A stretch of DNA of 64,000 nucleotides from Alkaliphilus hydrothermalis (GTDB lineage: Bacteria; Bacillota; Clostridia; Peptostreptococcales; Natronincolaceae): contig NZ_JAFBEE010000002.1 of NCBI RefSeq assembly GCF_016908555.1, positions 62,001 to 126,000 on the forward strand, written 5' to 3'. The translations under genes and the position numbers were made by a program. Shown piece after piece: positions 63,147 to 64,000 of the stretch (the first letter of the stretch is position 1; each line of letters begins with the position of its first letter). The notes under the pieces were generated by a model. The model was not told where the DNA came from. It worked only from the letters and a program-made list of their open reading frames with translations, and did not search any database.

Positions 63147-64000
63147 ATGAGCGTTTTAACTGTTACTGAAATGAGTCATGGTTTTGGGGCCAGAAAGATA
63201 TTTCAAGATGTATCCTTCCGATTATTAAAGGGGGAGCATGTAGGGTTAGTTGGTGCTAACGGTGAGGGTAAATCAACCTTTTTAGATATTATCACTGGGA
63301 AGTTAATGCCCGATGCAGGTAATGTTGAATGGTCTAACCGTGTAACTGTAGGATATTTAGATCAGCATACGGTTTTAACAAAGGGAAAAACCATCAGAGA
63401 AGCCTTGAGGGAGGCTTTTCAAGGAATGTTTGACCTAGAAGCAGAAATGCTTAAAATTTATGAAGATATGGCGGAGGCATCTGAAGAAGAGTTAGTCAAA
63501 ATGATGGAGGATGTAGGAGAAATCCAAAGTATATTAGAAAGCAATAGTTTTTATATGATTGATGCTAAAATAGAAGAAATAGCTAACGGACTTGGACTAA
63601 GAGAAATAGGATTAGATAAAGACGTGGCGGACTTAAGTGGTGGACAAAGAACAAAGGTGTTATTAACTAAATTGTTATTACAGAATCCTACTATTTTAAT
63701 CCTAGATGAGCCCACAAACTATTTAGATGTTGAGCACATTGAGTGGTTAAAAAGATATCTGAAGGACTATGAAAATGCCTTTATCTTAGTTTCCCACGAC
63801 GTACCTTTTATGAATGATGTGGTGAATGTAATCTATCATGTGGTAAATGCAACCCTTACCCGATACACTGGCGATTACGATTCATTTATGAAACTTTATG
63901 AAATCAAAAAACAACAACAGCAACAGGCCTATGAAAGGCAGCAACAGGAAGTTGAGAGATTAGAAGATTTTATAGCCCGTAATAAGGCCCGTATATCTAC
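63147..64000 (+). CDS. ABC-F family ATPase (partial, runs off the right edge)
   Basis: The first 284 codons of a gene with AAGGGGAAAG before the ATG at 63147. First nucleotide-binding domain: Walker A GANGEGKST, signature LSGGQRTKV, Walker B ILILDEPTNYLD, H-loop SHD. There is no membrane segment. An insert rich in glutamine (KKQQQQQAYERQQQEVE) begins the arm/linker region of ABC-F proteins. These act on ribosomes; this could be a YkpA/Uup/EttA-type translation factor or an antibiotic-protection protein. Confidence 0.95.
   Translation, partial: MSVLTVTEMSHGFGARKIFQDVSFRLLKGEHVGLVGANGEGKSTFLDIITGKLMPDAGNVEWSNRVTVGYLDQHTVLTKGKTIREALREAFQGMFDLEAEMLKIYEDMAEASEEELVKMMEDVGEIQSILESNSFYMIDAKIEEIANGLGLREIGLDKDVADLSGGQRTKVLLTKLLLQNPTILILDEPTNYLDVEHIEWLKRYLKDYENAFILVSHDVPFMNDVVNVIYHVVNATLTRYTGDYDSFMKLYEIKKQQQQQAYERQQQEVERLEDFIARNKARIS

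Noticed and set aside
1..64000. CRISPR array, prophage, integrase, IS element, tRNA or rRNA genes
   Set aside because: I looked for regular spaced repeats, transposase or integrase motifs and tRNA T-loop signatures and found none that I could support; the only tandem repeats are 8516-8553 and 62754-63033.

Overview
The window is a low-GC, gene-dense piece of a spore-forming, amino-acid-fermenting clostridial chromosome. An Alkaliphilus-like member of the Clostridia fits best: there is an ornithine fermentation cluster, a sporulation sigma-K gene, a T-box-controlled alaS, strong AGGAGG ribosome sites and many intrinsic terminators. The genus is inferred from gene content, not from a search.

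Region by region. 1-5274: a split threonine/serine-exporter pair (minus strand), glyA, a secreted copper-amine-oxidase-domain protein and a PAS/AAA+/Fis sigma-54 activator. 5275-13630: a sigma-54 (-24/-12) promoter followed by ord-ortA-ortB-oraS-oraE-MutL-like-orr. This is the full oxidative ornithine route: L-ornithine to D-ornithine, 2,4-diaminopentanoate, 2-amino-4-oxopentanoate, then acetyl-CoA plus alanine. 13767-16548: DinB-like, SPL-type radical SAM and RHH-GNAT-like genes. 16791-25770: two divergent modules, each pairing a beta-propeller-like/coiled-coil protein on the minus strand with Cys-rich proteins on the plus strand. They flank ltaA, rarA and a DUF3343 gene. All three Cys-rich genes and the DUF3343 gene have a sigma-K-like promoter. 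25849-31141: a CAP-domain secreted protein, two glycosyltransferases and a decayed dTDP-rhamnose operon in which only rmlD is intact. I read 16.8-31.1 kb as a probable spore-surface (coat/exosporium plus glycan) locus; that is inference.

31603-36000: iscR-nifS-nifU, a PRC-barrel protein, a YtxH-like miniprotein and an AI-2E-type permease. 36063-42200: an AT-rich accessory block of membrane proteins, a DUF2927-like protein, a truncated methyltransferase, an ABC exporter pair and a secreted protein. 42343-55144: T-box/alaS, ireB, a phosphatase-fold membrane protein, an Fe-S aldo/keto reductase, ruvX, DUF1292, sfsA, fur, RNase J, a two-gene LysO and ylbF. 55384-59053: trmR-trhP (tRNA U34 hydroxylation and methylation) and a class B PBP. 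59470-64000: an uninterrupted sigK with a pro-sequence, a LexA-box-controlled mini-WYL gene, a frameshifted MASE3-like/SpoIIE-type phosphatase gene, a tandem inverted-repeat-bounded element and the start of an ABC-F ATPase gene.

The main candidates for something undescribed are the duplicated propeller/coiled-coil plus Cys-rich modules with sigma-K-like promoters, the 125-bp tandem element at 62754-63033, and the LexA-box mini-WYL gene. No tRNA, rRNA, CRISPR array, IS element or prophage was recognised.
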